From an uncultured bacterium (GTDB taxonomy: Bacteria; Cyanobacteriota; Vampirovibrionia; Gastranaerophilales; Gastranaerophilaceae), in the NCBI GenBank assembly GCA_949296355.1, contig CASFPS010000007.1, positions 51,908 through 115,907 on the forward strand: 64,000 nucleotides of DNA, read 5' to 3'. Under the pieces are notes generated by a model. It saw nothing but the letters and a program-made list of their open reading frames with translations. It did not search any database and was not told the origin of the DNA. This document shows positions 34,500 through 42,543 of this stretch, piece after piece; the stretch's first letter is position 1; each line of letters starts with the position of its first letter. A program made the translations under genes and the position numbers.

Positions 34500-34824
34500 T
34501 CTTTTTATTAATTCTTATAGAATTCTTTGAAGAGTTTTCTTCCACAACAACCTCATCTGTTTGAGGAGAAACTCCGCCTTTATCATTAAGAACAGTACCG
34601 TCTTTTATTAAATTAGATACAGAATCAACAGCAGAAACATTTGTATTCTTACCTATCAAGTTAGCAAGTTTAATCTGCAGGTATATTTCTTCGCGGTAAA
34701 TTTTTACATCTTTATCCGCTTTAATTGCAACTTTACAAACGCCATTCTTAGCTTCGACAATAGTGATTTCAATATTGTCGTTAATCATAATTTTTTGACC
34801 GTTTTTTCTGGTAATTACGAGCAT
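34486..34824 (-). CDS. csrA: Carbon storage regulator CsrA with long C-terminal extension
   Basis: CsrA binds GGA motifs in mRNA leaders and blocks translation. The core (residues 1-55) has MLVITRKNGQKI, a VAIKAD turn and the RNA-contact helix start IYREEIYLQI. Normal CsrA ends near 61-75 residues; this one continues to 112 with a polar Ser/Asn/Glu-rich tail (VVVEENSSKNSIRINKKN). It lies just downstream of fliW, the protein antagonist of CsrA in flagellin control, and overlaps the next gene by 14 nt. An AAGGA RBS precedes the ATG. Confidence 0.94.
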   Translation of the reverse strand: MLVITRKNGQKIMINDNIEITIVEAKNGVCKVAIKADKDVKIYREEIYLQIKLANLIGKNTNVSAVDSVSNLIKDGTVLNDKGGVSPQTDEVVVEENSSKNSIRINKKNVDS

Positions 34825-34838
34825 TTTAATCCTTAAAA

Positions 34839-35270
34839 TTATTGTTTTTTAAACATAGGGTAGCTGATGTCATACCCTGAACCTGAAAGAACAACCTGAC
34901 CTGCAGTTTGGTTATCTATATTAAATATTAACGGGGCTAATAAATTAATTGTTGTTCCTTTCGGGTCATCCTGCGGTATAGAAGTAATATTCATTACCAG
35001 TATACTCTCAACATTTGTTATTTTTAAAGCTTCTACGACATTATCAGGTAAATCGATTGTATAATCAAAATTCAACACAGCTACAGAAATAATCGGAAAC
35101 GCCAACGCAGGATCTTCGACTGACTGGAGCCACTTAAACAAAGTATCTTTATTAGGCTCTATAATAATAAATTTCTTTAAGTTGTCAAAACCTATTATAG
35201 GCAAAACAAAATCAAATATTCTATTTTCGTCTATATCAATTTCACCGAATCTGACTGTACTTAATTTCAT
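34839..35270 (-). CDS. fliW: Flagellar assembly factor FliW
   Basis: FliW binds CsrA and, alternatively, flagellin, linking flagellin levels to translation. The family pattern is present: RFGEIDIDENRIFDFVLPIIGFDNLKKF at the N-terminus, LQSVEDPALAFPII in the middle and TTINLLAPLIFN near the C-terminus. At 143 aa it is normal. It is 14 nt upstream of csrA and reads in the same direction. The flagellin gene is 14 kb away, so the regulatory trio is not one operon here. Confidence 0.95.
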   Translation of the reverse strand: MKLSTVRFGEIDIDENRIFDFVLPIIGFDNLKKFIIIEPNKDTLFKWLQSVEDPALAFPIISVAVLNFDYTIDLPDNVVEALKITNVESILVMNITSIPQDDPKGTTINLLAPLIFNIDNQTAGQVVLSGSGYDISYPMFKKQ

Positions 35271-35282
35271 CCTAACACTTTC

Positions 35283-36038
35283 TTAAAAACCAATTGACAT
35301 CTGGTTTGTCAACAATGATTGTATCACTTGCGGAGAAAGATTAGCATCTCCTTCGCCTGTCAACATATTCATAATAGCAGCAGTATTATTTCTGTCATAA
35401 TTGCCTGTAAGCAAAGAAAGTTCAGAGGTGCCGCTATTCATAATATTACCGAGGCCTGCACGTTGAAGAGTTCTTAAAGCTGCAACAATTTCTTCATTGG
35501 TAGGTTCTGCTGATGAAGAGAAGTCTTTATACTCTTTAAATTTTGCAGGTTCTACATCCTTACCTCTGTTCATCTCTCTCATAAGATTTTCGATTTTTTG
35601 TTGTTCATAATCACTGCGAACCGGTATAGAAAAACCTGAACCGTAACTTCTGTTAATAAATTTATCTAAAGCAGTCTGCTGTTCCTCTTCTGCATTGCAT
35701 TGATCCGGAGTTTCAAGACAAACCTTTCCTTTTGTTGCATATTTTTCAAGCTGGGTACCCGGCTGAGACAGATTAATAACTTTAGCATAATTATCTATGG
35801 CCTCATCCTTCTTGCCTATTTGAGCAGATGCCATAGCTAAATAATAATAAGCAAGTGCATTTGACGGATCTTTAGCTACGACTTGTTTTAAAGAATTGTA
35901 ACACTCGGAATAATTTTTAGCTTTATACAATTTTATAGCAGCATTAACTGCAGGAGTCGCACTTGTCTTTGCTTCCACACAAGCCATACTCATTGAACAT
36001 ATAATCACAGCCAATATTGTCAAAATTTGCTTTTTCAT
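35283..36038 (-). CDS. Exported TPR protein, 251 aa
   Basis: The ATG at 36038 is placed 5 nt after AAGGA and yields a signal peptide (MKKQILTILAVIICSMSMACVEA). The mature protein has at least two TPR motifs (residues about 35-100, for example ALAYYYLAMASAQIGKKDEAIDNYAKVI) and a Gln/Asn-rich C-terminal half. Its stop is 12 nt before fliW, suggesting cotranscription. A periplasmic or outer-membrane scaffold role is possible; nothing more specific can be read. Confidence 0.8.
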   Translation of the reverse strand: MKKQILTILAVIICSMSMACVEAKTSATPAVNAAIKLYKAKNYSECYNSLKQVVAKDPSNALAYYYLAMASAQIGKKDEAIDNYAKVINLSQPGTQLEKYATKGKVCLETPDQCNAEEEQQTALDKFINRSYGSGFSIPVRSDYEQQKIENLMREMNRGKDVEPAKFKEYKDFSSSAEPTNEEIVAALRTLQRAGLGNIMNSGTSELSLLTGNYDRNNTAAIMNMLTGEGDANLSPQVIQSLLTNQMSIGF

Positions 36039-36132
36039 AATCATCCTTCTTATTTAACTATAACATTATTTTTTAATATACACCGGACACTAAATCTTAA
36101 TATCCACCATCTAATTGAATTATACTATATTT

Positions 36133-37083
36133 TTATAATGATAACAAGGCATGGGTCAACAAAAAGTCTGTAATATCTTTCTCCAGTGAAACAGAGTACA
36201 ATCGATTTATTTCATTTATAAAGTAACACGGACTCGTGACATTTATCTCCAGAATTTTTCCGTCAATAACATCCAGCCCTGCCATAGGAAGCCCCATTGA
36301 ATTTAATTTCTTTGCAACATCAGAGAAATTATCAAATTCCTCATCGCTGAGTTCGGCTTTGACTATATAATTATCATTATGGGTATTGAATTTAAAATCA
36401 TCATTGGTTGGCAATTTTTTTATACAATATTTTAACACTTTATCACCAAGAGTTAAGACGCGCTTGTCTCCGTATTTTACACCCGGCAGGAATTTTTGAA
36501 CCATTACAAGTGTTGTTTCATTATTTGTCATAGTATTTATAATAGTTCTTGTATTTGGATCTCCTTCATACAAAAACATTACACCTGAGCCAAAACAGCG
36601 ATTCAGCGGTTTTAGAACAATCTGTTTATGTAATGCAAGAAAAGCTTCGATTTCACCCAATGATGCCGTAACAATATTTTCAGACATCAAGTCTTTAAAA
36701 TAAACACTATGAAGCTTTTCATTGAAATCCCTGATTGCTTTCGGGGAATTAATAACCCGGGGCTTTTCTACAAAATCAAAAACATACGTAGCGTTTATAT
36801 AATCAATATCTACAGGAGGATCCGGTCTGAACATGACCAAATCAAAATCGTTAATTTGCAGCTCCTGTTTTTGCTGCGAATAAAAAATATTTTCATCTTT
36901 CACATAAGCTTCAAAGCATTTAGTATATGCAATATCGGCTTTTAATGAAAGAAGAGGTACTGTTGTTATAAAAACCTCACATTTTCTGTCAAGCAGCTCT
37001 TTAATAAGCCAAAAATTAGTAACAAGTTTATTAAATTCAAAATACTTTAATTCAATTTTATCAATTACAAAAAGAACTCTCAT
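36133..37083 (-). CDS. gshB: Glutathione synthetase-like ATP-grasp protein
   Basis: The 316-aa length and motifs match prokaryotic GshB, which joins Gly to gamma-Glu-Cys: the N-terminal FRPDPPVDIDYINATYVF, NSPKAIRDFNEKLHS, the ATP-grasp lysine in IVLKPLNRCFGSGVMFL and the C-terminal LEINVTSP. The Gly-rich loop is degenerate (CFGSGV where GGxGG is common), so another ATP-grasp ligase activity is possible. No gshA is nearby. It is transcribed toward the TPR/fliW/csrA genes with an 89-nt gap after its stop. Confidence 0.88.
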   Translation of the reverse strand: MRVLFVIDKIELKYFEFNKLVTNFWLIKELLDRKCEVFITTVPLLSLKADIAYTKCFEAYVKDENIFYSQQKQELQINDFDLVMFRPDPPVDIDYINATYVFDFVEKPRVINSPKAIRDFNEKLHSVYFKDLMSENIVTASLGEIEAFLALHKQIVLKPLNRCFGSGVMFLYEGDPNTRTIINTMTNNETTLVMVQKFLPGVKYGDKRVLTLGDKVLKYCIKKLPTNDDFKFNTHNDNYIVKAELSDEEFDNFSDVAKKLNSMGLPMAGLDVIDGKILEINVTSPCYFINEINRLYSVSLEKDITDFLLTHALLSL

Positions 37084-37138
37084 AATATAAAAACCTTAAC
37101 ACCAAACTATTTTATATACAACCTGACAGATGTACGAA

Positions 37139-38419
37139 TTATTCAAATCTTGAAAATACTTTATTAATATTTTTCAGATAGTCTTTAATATCAAAACATT
37201 CCTCTAATTCACTTTCGGTCAGAATGTTTTCATTTTTCAGACCTTCTTTGAAATCACCGCCGTTGAGCGCATTAAGCGCGTGCTTTTGAACAATTCTGTA
37301 TGCATCTTCTCTTGTATATCCTTTTTCTTCCACAAGTTTTAATAATACTTTTTGGGAAAAAACGATTCCTCCGTATAAATTTGCATTTTTCAGCATATTA
37401 TCTTCATGGACAACAAGGTTTTCCATAACTCCTTTAAAACGGTGGAGCATGAAATCTACAAGAATTAAGGAGTCAGGGAAAATAATTCTTTCTGCAGAAC
37501 TATGGGAAATATCTCTTTCATGCCAGAGGTTAATATTTTCAAAAGCAGCTATCATATTTGAACGCACTACTCTTGCAAGCCCGCAAAGATTTTCGCATAA
37601 AACAGGATTCTTTTTGTGCGGCATGGCAGATGAGCCTTTCTGATTTGCACCAAAACCTTCTTCTACTTCTCTGACTTCGGTTTTTTGCAAATGTCTTATT
37701 TCCGTTGCAAATTGTTCAATAAGAGCCGCAATAAGCGCAAGCCCTGACATGAATTTTGCATGCCGGTCTCTTGAAATTATCTGCGTAGAAATTTTTGCAG
37801 GCTTTAAGCCTAAAATTTCACAGGTAAATTTTTCTATCTCCGGAGGCACGTTGCTGTACGTTCCGACAGGTCCGGAAATCTGACCGGCAGAAATTTCTTC
37901 AAGCGCATATTTAAAGCTTTCTTTTGCTCTTTCTAACCCGTCAAGCCAGTTTAAAAGCTTAAAACCAAACGTCATAATTTCTGCATGCACTCCATGCGAG
38001 CGTCCTATGCAAACAGTGTCTTTATACTTAAAAGCTTTTTCGCGAATAACATTAATCAGCCCCTCAAGTTCATTCATTATAATTTTAGAACTGTCGACTA
38101 TTTGAAGCGCAAACGCTGTATCAATCACGTCAGAACTTGTTAAACCCATGTGGATATATTTTGCATTCTCCACACCTACAGACTCGTTAACGGAAGTCAA
38201 AAAAGCTATAACATCGTGTTTCACTTCCCTCTCGACTTCATCAATCCGCTCAAGCGAGAAAGAAGCCTTTTTCTTAATTTCATTTAGAGCAGCTTCGGGA
38301 ATTACTCCCAGTTTTGAATAAGCTTCACACACCGCAAGCTCAACTTTTAGATAATAGCTGAACTTTGTTTCTAAACCCCAAATTTTTTTTATTTCTTCTC
38401 TGGAATATCTGTCAATCAT
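37139..38419 (-). CDS. purB: Adenylosuccinate lyase
   Basis: PurB acts twice in purine synthesis, releasing fumarate from SAICAR and adenylosuccinate. The fumarase/aspartase superfamily signature GSSAMPHKKNPVLCE is present, as are the GLTSSDVIDTAFA region and the H in GRSHGVHAE. At 426 aa it is the short bacterial type. It lies upstream of gshB with a 55-nt gap. Confidence 0.96.
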   Translation of the reverse strand: MIDRYSREEIKKIWGLETKFSYYLKVELAVCEAYSKLGVIPEAALNEIKKKASFSLERIDEVEREVKHDVIAFLTSVNESVGVENAKYIHMGLTSSDVIDTAFALQIVDSSKIIMNELEGLINVIREKAFKYKDTVCIGRSHGVHAEIMTFGFKLLNWLDGLERAKESFKYALEEISAGQISGPVGTYSNVPPEIEKFTCEILGLKPAKISTQIISRDRHAKFMSGLALIAALIEQFATEIRHLQKTEVREVEEGFGANQKGSSAMPHKKNPVLCENLCGLARVVRSNMIAAFENINLWHERDISHSSAERIIFPDSLILVDFMLHRFKGVMENLVVHEDNMLKNANLYGGIVFSQKVLLKLVEEKGYTREDAYRIVQKHALNALNGGDFKEGLKNENILTESELEECFDIKDYLKNINKVFSRFE

Positions 38420-38510
38420 AAGATGATTATATCAAAGAATTGAGAAGTTTAAAAATATTTTTAGATAGAGGTGTAAATATTATTCTAATATGCGAACCTG
38501 ACGAAGTACA

Positions 38511-38640
38511 GTCATTGCAAGGTGCATAAGCGCCGGACAATCCATTATTATCAGCCCCGCTCCCTAACCCTCTCCGGGGTAAATATATTGGTTCGGTATA
38601 TAATTCTACAAACAGGATGTTTTTTCAAGGCGCGGGGATT
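38511..38640. repeat. Repeat fragments: half MITE-like end plus copy 2 of a dispersed repeat
   Basis: GTCATTGCAAG...GGACAATCC at 38511-38544 matches the left terminal repeat of the element at 42544. Then 38567-38640 aligns with 27642-27709. A CCCTAACCCTCTCC word lies between them. No gene is present between 38420 and 38709. Confidence 0.6.
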
Positions 38641-38672
38641 TGCACAATGTCGTTCGTGTATAGAAACATTTT

Positions 38673-38698
38673 AATGGGCGGCTTAAAAGCCGCCCATT
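38673..38698 (-). terminator. Terminator-like hairpin after the coiled-coil gene pair
   Basis: The perfect 10-bp stem AATGGGCGGC / GCCGCCCATT with a 6-nt loop lies 11 nt past the stop at 38710. The T-run on the minus strand is weak. Confidence 0.7.
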
Positions 38699-38709
38699 AT
38701 TTTTAAAAC

Positions 38710-39081
38710 TTAATCTTTATTAAACAAAGATTTCCAGAAATTTGCCTCTTCTCTGAATGCATTCCTTGTATTTTCTCTGCGCTCCTGCGCTTCTTGAAGA
38801 GCTTTTTCGCGCTCTCTCTGTTGTTTCCTCAATTCCCGCTGGCGTTCTCTCTGTTTTTTCTCATAAGCTCTTTGTCTTTCCTTTTGCTGTTTTTCGTAAG
38901 CTTTTTGTTTTTTCTCTCTTGCTTTTCTTTGAGCTTCCGCCTGTGAATTAAGTTCTTTTTCTTTTGTTGTAATCGGTGAAATCAAATCATTCACCCAGTT
39001 TTGAATCCTTGATTCAGCAGCATTGGCTGCAATAGATGAAGTTAACAGTACTGCAATAAGTGCAGTGAGAAATTTTTTCAT
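38710..39081 (-). CDS. Exported highly charged coiled-coil protein, copy A
   Basis: A signal peptide (residues 1-21, ending ANA) is followed by AESRIQNWVNDLISPIT and then about 65 residues of Lys/Arg/Gln/Glu repeats of the type AYEKKQRERQRE, predicted to form a long single helix or coiled coil. It ends with aromatic FWKSLFNKD. Its upstream neighbour has the same organisation, so the pair arose by tandem duplication. A periplasmic spacer, envelope-bridging or nucleic-acid-binding role is conceivable; none is demonstrated. Confidence 0.78.
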   Translation of the reverse strand: MKKFLTALIAVLLTSSIAANAAESRIQNWVNDLISPITTKEKELNSQAEAQRKAREKKQKAYEKQQKERQRAYEKKQRERQRELRKQQREREKALQEAQERRENTRNAFREEANFWKSLFNKD

Positions 39082-39090
39082 ACACCCTCC

Positions 39091-39459
39091 TTATTTTTTA
39101 AGAACAGAGTTCCAGTAATCTTTTTCTGCCTGAATAGCATCTTTTCTTGCTTCACGTCTTGCCTGAGCTTCTTGTTTTTGTTTTTCAAAAGCTTCCTGTC
39201 TTGCTTCACGCTTAGCTTGAGCCTCTTGTCTTTGTTTCTCTAAAGCTGCCTGACGGGCTTCCTGCTGTTTTTTGTATTCTGCCTGCTTAGCCTCATTAGC
39301 TTTCTGCTGAGCTTCCATTTTTTCGTTAAATTCTTTTTCTTTTTGAGTAATCGGGGATAATTGTTTATTTACAAAATTTTCCAATCTTGATTCTGCTGCA
39401 TTAGCCGCAATTGAACCGGTAAGAGCTATAATAGCCATAACCGTTAATAATTTTTTCAT
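39091..39459 (-). CDS. Exported highly charged coiled-coil protein, copy B
   Basis: This is a paralogue of the gene 9 nt downstream. The signal peptide ends SIAANA. The first mature residues AESRLENFVNKQLSPIT are nearly the same as in copy A. The repeat region here is richer in Ala and Gln (ARQEAFEKQKQEAQ, ARREAR) and the C-terminus YWNSVLKK matches copy A in position. AGGAG precedes the ATG. The conserved ends with a divergent charged rod suggest that the termini carry the function. Confidence 0.78.
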   Translation of the reverse strand: MKKLLTVMAIIALTGSIAANAAESRLENFVNKQLSPITQKEKEFNEKMEAQQKANEAKQAEYKKQQEARQAALEKQRQEAQAKREARQEAFEKQKQEAQARREARKDAIQAEKDYWNSVLKK

Positions 39460-39552
39460 ATAACACTCCTTTCTCTCATCACCGTATTATATTATTTAAT
39501 CACATAATATAAAACGATACAAGCTCCAAATTTGTTCAAAATTTCTTTCTGA

Positions 39553-39581
39553 TTTACCTTACAATTATTTTCAAGTATAAT
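39553..39581 (+). promoter_or_regulatory. Leaderless-type promoter of the WecG-like gene
   Basis: TTTACC at 39553-39558, a 17-nt spacer and perfect TATAAT at 39576-39581 place the transcript start at about the ATG (39588). There is no SD before that ATG. Confidence 0.6.
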
Positions 39582-39587
39582 ATAGTT

Positions 39588-40307
39588 ATGAGTGTAGAAT
39601 TATTAGGGTTCAATATAGATAATTATACGTTTGAAGAAGCTGTTACGAGAGCCAAAAGCTTGATTGACGGAGACAGAGTCGCACAGGTTATAACAATTAA
39701 TCCGGAAATGTTTGATACAGCAGAAAAAGATTCCAATTTTGCAAATATTATAAGAGAAGCGGAAATGGTTATTCCTGACGGAGTCGGAGTTAAGCTCGGA
39801 TTAAAGCTCAAAGGTAAAAATGTTTCACGAATTCCGGGGATTGATTTTGCAAAAAGGCTTCTTAAAGAAGCTGCTATCAGCAACATTCCGGTTGCAATTA
39901 TCGGTTCGAAGGAAGAAGTTATTACAAAAGCAGTCGAAAATCTCAAAAAAGAAATAAGCGGATTGAATATTGTATACTATCATAACGGATATTTTTCTGA
40001 TGACAACGAGATTTACGGAGAACTAAAGAAAAGTTCGCCGAAACTAATTCTTGTTGCATTAGGTTCTCCTAAGCAGGAAAAATTTATATACGGAGCAAAA
40101 AAAATACTGAACCCTGCTTTAATGGTAGGTATAGGCGGAAGCCTTGATGTCTGGTCGGGAACGGTAAAAAGAGCGCCTAAAATATTCCGGAAACTCGGGA
40201 TTGAATGGCTGTACAGAACAGTTACCCAGCCTTCTAGATTTAAAAGAATTTTTCCGGCGCTGCCGCTATTTTTAATAAAAGTTTTAAGATATAAAGATAA
40301 GATTTAA
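39588..40307 (+). CDS. WecG/TagA/CpsF family glycosyltransferase
   Basis: Members transfer N-acetylmannosamine or related sugars to undecaprenyl-PP-GlcNAc during teichoic acid, ECA or capsule synthesis. The signature regions are NPEMFDTAEKD, IPDGVGV, SRIPGIDFAKRLL, ALGSPKQEKFI and GIGGSLDVWSGTVKRAPKIFRKLGIEWLYR. At 239 aa it is full length. The ATG lies 6 nt behind TATAAT and lacks an RBS. The transketolase-like gene follows after 9 nt. Confidence 0.93.
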   Translation: MSVELLGFNIDNYTFEEAVTRAKSLIDGDRVAQVITINPEMFDTAEKDSNFANIIREAEMVIPDGVGVKLGLKLKGKNVSRIPGIDFAKRLLKEAAISNIPVAIIGSKEEVITKAVENLKKEISGLNIVYYHNGYFSDDNEIYGELKKSSPKLILVALGSPKQEKFIYGAKKILNPALMVGIGGSLDVWSGTVKRAPKIFRKLGIEWLYRTVTQPSRFKRIFPALPLFLIKVLRYKDKI

Positions 40308-40316
40308 GAGGCAGAA

Positions 40317-41147
40317 ATGTTAACTGATAACGAAAGAGAAGATTTAAAAAAATCTGCAAGAGAAGTCAGAAAAAATATTGTAAAAATGGTTCACAATTCT
40401 AAATCCGGACACCCGGGCGGTTCGCTTTCCGGTGCTGATATTTTGACGGTTTTATATAAAAAATCTCTAAATATCCCGACAGAGTGGGATAAATCACCGG
40501 ATTTTGAAAAAAGAGACAGATTTATTCTATCAAAAGGGCATGCTTCGCCGCTTTTATACTCAATCCTTGCTATGAAAGGGATTATTCCGGAAGAAGAGCT
40601 TATGACGTTTAGAAAAATTCACTCAAGACTGCAAGGACATCCTGCAAAAATCTACCTTCCGGGAATAGAAACCTCAACCGGTTCTCTGGGGCAGGGCTTA
40701 TCAATCGGCTGCGGCATGGCGCTCGGACTCAAGCTCAAAAACAATCCGGCAAATGTAGTTGTATATACAGGTGACGGAGAGCTGCAGGAAGGCTCCTGCT
40801 GGGAAGCTTTTATGCAGGCAGCACACAGAAAACTTGATAATCTTATTGCAATCATTGACCGCAACGGGCTTCAAATCGACGGTCAAACCGAAAATGTCAT
40901 GTCTCTGGATAATCTGAATGACAAACTTAGAGCCTTTAACTGGGACGTTCTGGAAATCAACGGGCATAATTATGATGAAATCTATATGGCTGTTGAAAAA
41001 GCAAAAAAATGCACAAAGCCTTGCGCAATTATAGCCCACACAATTAAAGGCAAAGGTGTTTCCTTTATGGAAAATCAAGCCGGATGGCACGGAAAAGCTC
41101 CGAACGACGAACAACTGGCTCAAGCACTAAAAGAACTTGGAGAATAA
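40317..41147 (+). CDS. Transketolase N-terminal subunit
   Basis: This is the thiamine-diphosphate-binding half of a split transketolase: [18 protein letters not shown], the KGHASPLLY loop, [13 protein letters not shown], then the TPP motif [15 protein letters not shown] and DRNGLQIDG. At 276 aa it ends where split N-subunits end. The C-terminal (pyrimidine-binding) subunit usually follows directly but is absent here; the next gene is a 70-aa cysteine protein. GAGG precedes the ATG. It is probably cotranscribed with the WecG-like gene. Confidence 0.93.
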   Translation: MLTDNEREDLKKSAREVRKNIVKMVHNSKSGHPGGSLSGADILTVLYKKSLNIPTEWDKSPDFEKRDRFILSKGHASPLLYSILAMKGIIPEEELMTFRKIHSRLQGHPAKIYLPGIETSTGSLGQGLSIGCGMALGLKLKNNPANVVVYTGDGELQEGSCWEAFMQAAHRKLDNLIAIIDRNGLQIDGQTENVMSLDNLNDKLRAFNWDVLEINGHNYDEIYMAVEKAKKCTKPCAIIAHTIKGKGVSFMENQAGWHGKAPNDEQLAQALKELGE

Positions 41148-41152
41148 TTTTT

Positions 41153-41365
41153 ATGGAAATGATTAAAACCTGCCCGTTTTCAGAAAACAGAGTTTGTAAT
41201 GATGAATGCCCGCTCTTCGTTTCTCCTGATGATTTAAACGAATTTGTTGCGGCAAGACTCTCCTCCATCGGTGTATTAGACAGAGCCGCCGGAGAATGCT
41301 CGCTTAAAATGCTCGCACTTAGCCAAAGCAGATATATTTTTGAAAACTCCAATACAAGGGGCTAA
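41153..41365 (+). CDS. Small cysteine-motif protein, 70 aa
   Basis: The ATG at 41153 is 5 nt after the transketolase stop, with a second ATG two codons on. Near the N-terminus is C-P-x(6)-C-x(3)-C-P (CPFSENRVCNDECP), with one further Cys at about residue 48. The spacing could bind a metal or iron-sulfur cluster but does not match a known ferredoxin pattern. The remainder is helical. It is likely the last gene of the transcription unit, with a hairpin 90 nt downstream. Confidence 0.6.
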   Translation: MEMIKTCPFSENRVCNDECPLFVSPDDLNEFVAARLSSIGVLDRAAGECSLKMLALSQSRYIFENSNTRG

Positions 41366-41454
41366 AAGTTTTTTTGTGGACAACTATATACCACTTTCAC
41401 AAAGTGAGGCTCTACCCACAGACTACTGTTCTCTATAAATGAGGTAATAAACTA

Positions 41455-41487
41455 AAAAGTAGTAGCAGAGTTATTGCTACTACTTTT
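41455..41487 (+). terminator. Rho-independent terminator
   Basis: The 13-bp stem AAAAGTAGTAGCA / TGCTACTACTTTT with a 7-nt loop, followed by ATTATT, closes the wecG-transketolase unit. A CACTTT-CAC-AAAGTG hairpin lies about 60 nt upstream of it in the same spacer. Confidence 0.85.
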
Positions 41488-41557
41488 ATTATTAGTAACA
41501 ACTTTCGATGAGCACTTTAAGACGAGTTTTATCTATTGCTGCAAAGAATATAAACTC

Positions 41558-41581
41558 TTGTATTAACAATTCTTAATACAA
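41558..41581. promoter_or_regulatory. Perfect 9-bp inverted repeat, possible operator
   Basis: TTGTATTAA-CAATTC-TTAATACAA lies 60 bases before the GNAT gene. There is no T-run, so it looks more like an operator for a dimeric regulator than a terminator. Confidence 0.45.
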
Positions 41582-41641
41582 AAAGCAATTCTATGAGAGT
41601 CAAGGACTTTATATGAGTATAGGGAATTATTAGGAGGATTC

Positions 41642-42478
41642 ATGGCACTTAATCAAATAGTAAATAAGGGTATTAGTTTAGCTGAGGATGTCGCTAGATA
41701 TGTTAAAGCTTGTGGAAAAAGAAGTATTTTAGAAACAAAACCTTTGCAAGCTAAAATTAATATTAATGGCTTAAAATTAGCTCCTAGCGCAACAACTGAC
41801 ACTTTACAACTTTCTAAACGAGTTAACAACATCCGAGCTGAACTTGGGGAAAAAAGAGGCAATACTTGTTTAAGGTTTTATGATGGTGAACAACAAGTTG
41901 GCTATGCAACATATAGTATTGAGCAAGGCAGACGTTTAAGAGGTGAGATTCCAGATGAATGGTTTGTAGATGCAGCCTCTTTGCCAAAAATAGATTTAAC
42001 AGATTGTAGTGCTTTAACTTTCCATAAAAGCAAACCTTATATGCATATTGAAGAATTTATGATGAATGATAAATTAGGAATGGAAGCCTATGCAAAGCGT
42101 GCAAGCGGTAAAAAATATGGTACTATGTGCATGCAAAAAGTTTTAGAACATGCAGAAAAATTGGGACTTGGTAGTCGAATTGAGCTCGACGCAGCTGTTC
42201 ATGGTAGTGCAGTTAATCCTGCGAAATTCTATGCAAAAATAGGATTTAATTCTACACCTGGCAAAGTTGCTAATATAAATAAAAGAAATGCCGAAGCTTA
42301 TAGAACGATTGAAATCATAAAAACAGCAGCAAAAGATTGGCCGGAAGAAAGAAAAAAAGATTTGATTGATAACATTTTTATAGATAGAGATTGTATTGAT
42401 GGACGATATTATAATGCATCAACGGGCGGTCGCATGTGGTTAGAAGCTCCTGAAGTATTAAAAAATTATCCACTATAA
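41642..42478 (+). CDS. GNAT-like N-acetyltransferase domain protein, 278 aa
   Basis: Residues about 80-215 resemble the GNAT fold: a beta-hairpin (CLRFYDGEQQVGYATYSI), the pyrophosphate-loop/helix region KKYGTMCMQKVLEHAEKLG and the terminal ELDAAVHGSAVNPAKFYAKIGF. The N-terminal 60 and C-terminal 60 residues are unlike any family I know. AGGAGG precedes the ATG. The gene uses fewer G/C-ending codons than its neighbours and is flanked by repeats and an isolated palindrome, hinting at later acquisition. The substrate is unknown. Confidence 0.72.
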   Translation: MALNQIVNKGISLAEDVARYVKACGKRSILETKPLQAKININGLKLAPSATTDTLQLSKRVNNIRAELGEKRGNTCLRFYDGEQQVGYATYSIEQGRRLRGEIPDEWFVDAASLPKIDLTDCSALTFHKSKPYMHIEEFMMNDKLGMEAYAKRASGKKYGTMCMQKVLEHAEKLGLGSRIELDAAVHGSAVNPAKFYAKIGFNSTPGKVANINKRNAEAYRTIEIIKTAAKDWPEERKKDLIDNIFIDRDCIDGRYYNASTGGRMWLEAPEVLKNYPL

Positions 42479-42543
42479 TTTTTAATATGTATTCTGGGAT
42501 ATTATGTATTAATCAAGTTGGTAGGTAAGACTACCAGCTTGAC

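Noticed and set aside
41366-41490. 6S-like RNA in the spacer after the 70-aa gene
   Set aside because: There is a terminator and a small hairpin, but no long closed stem with a central bubble could be drawn.
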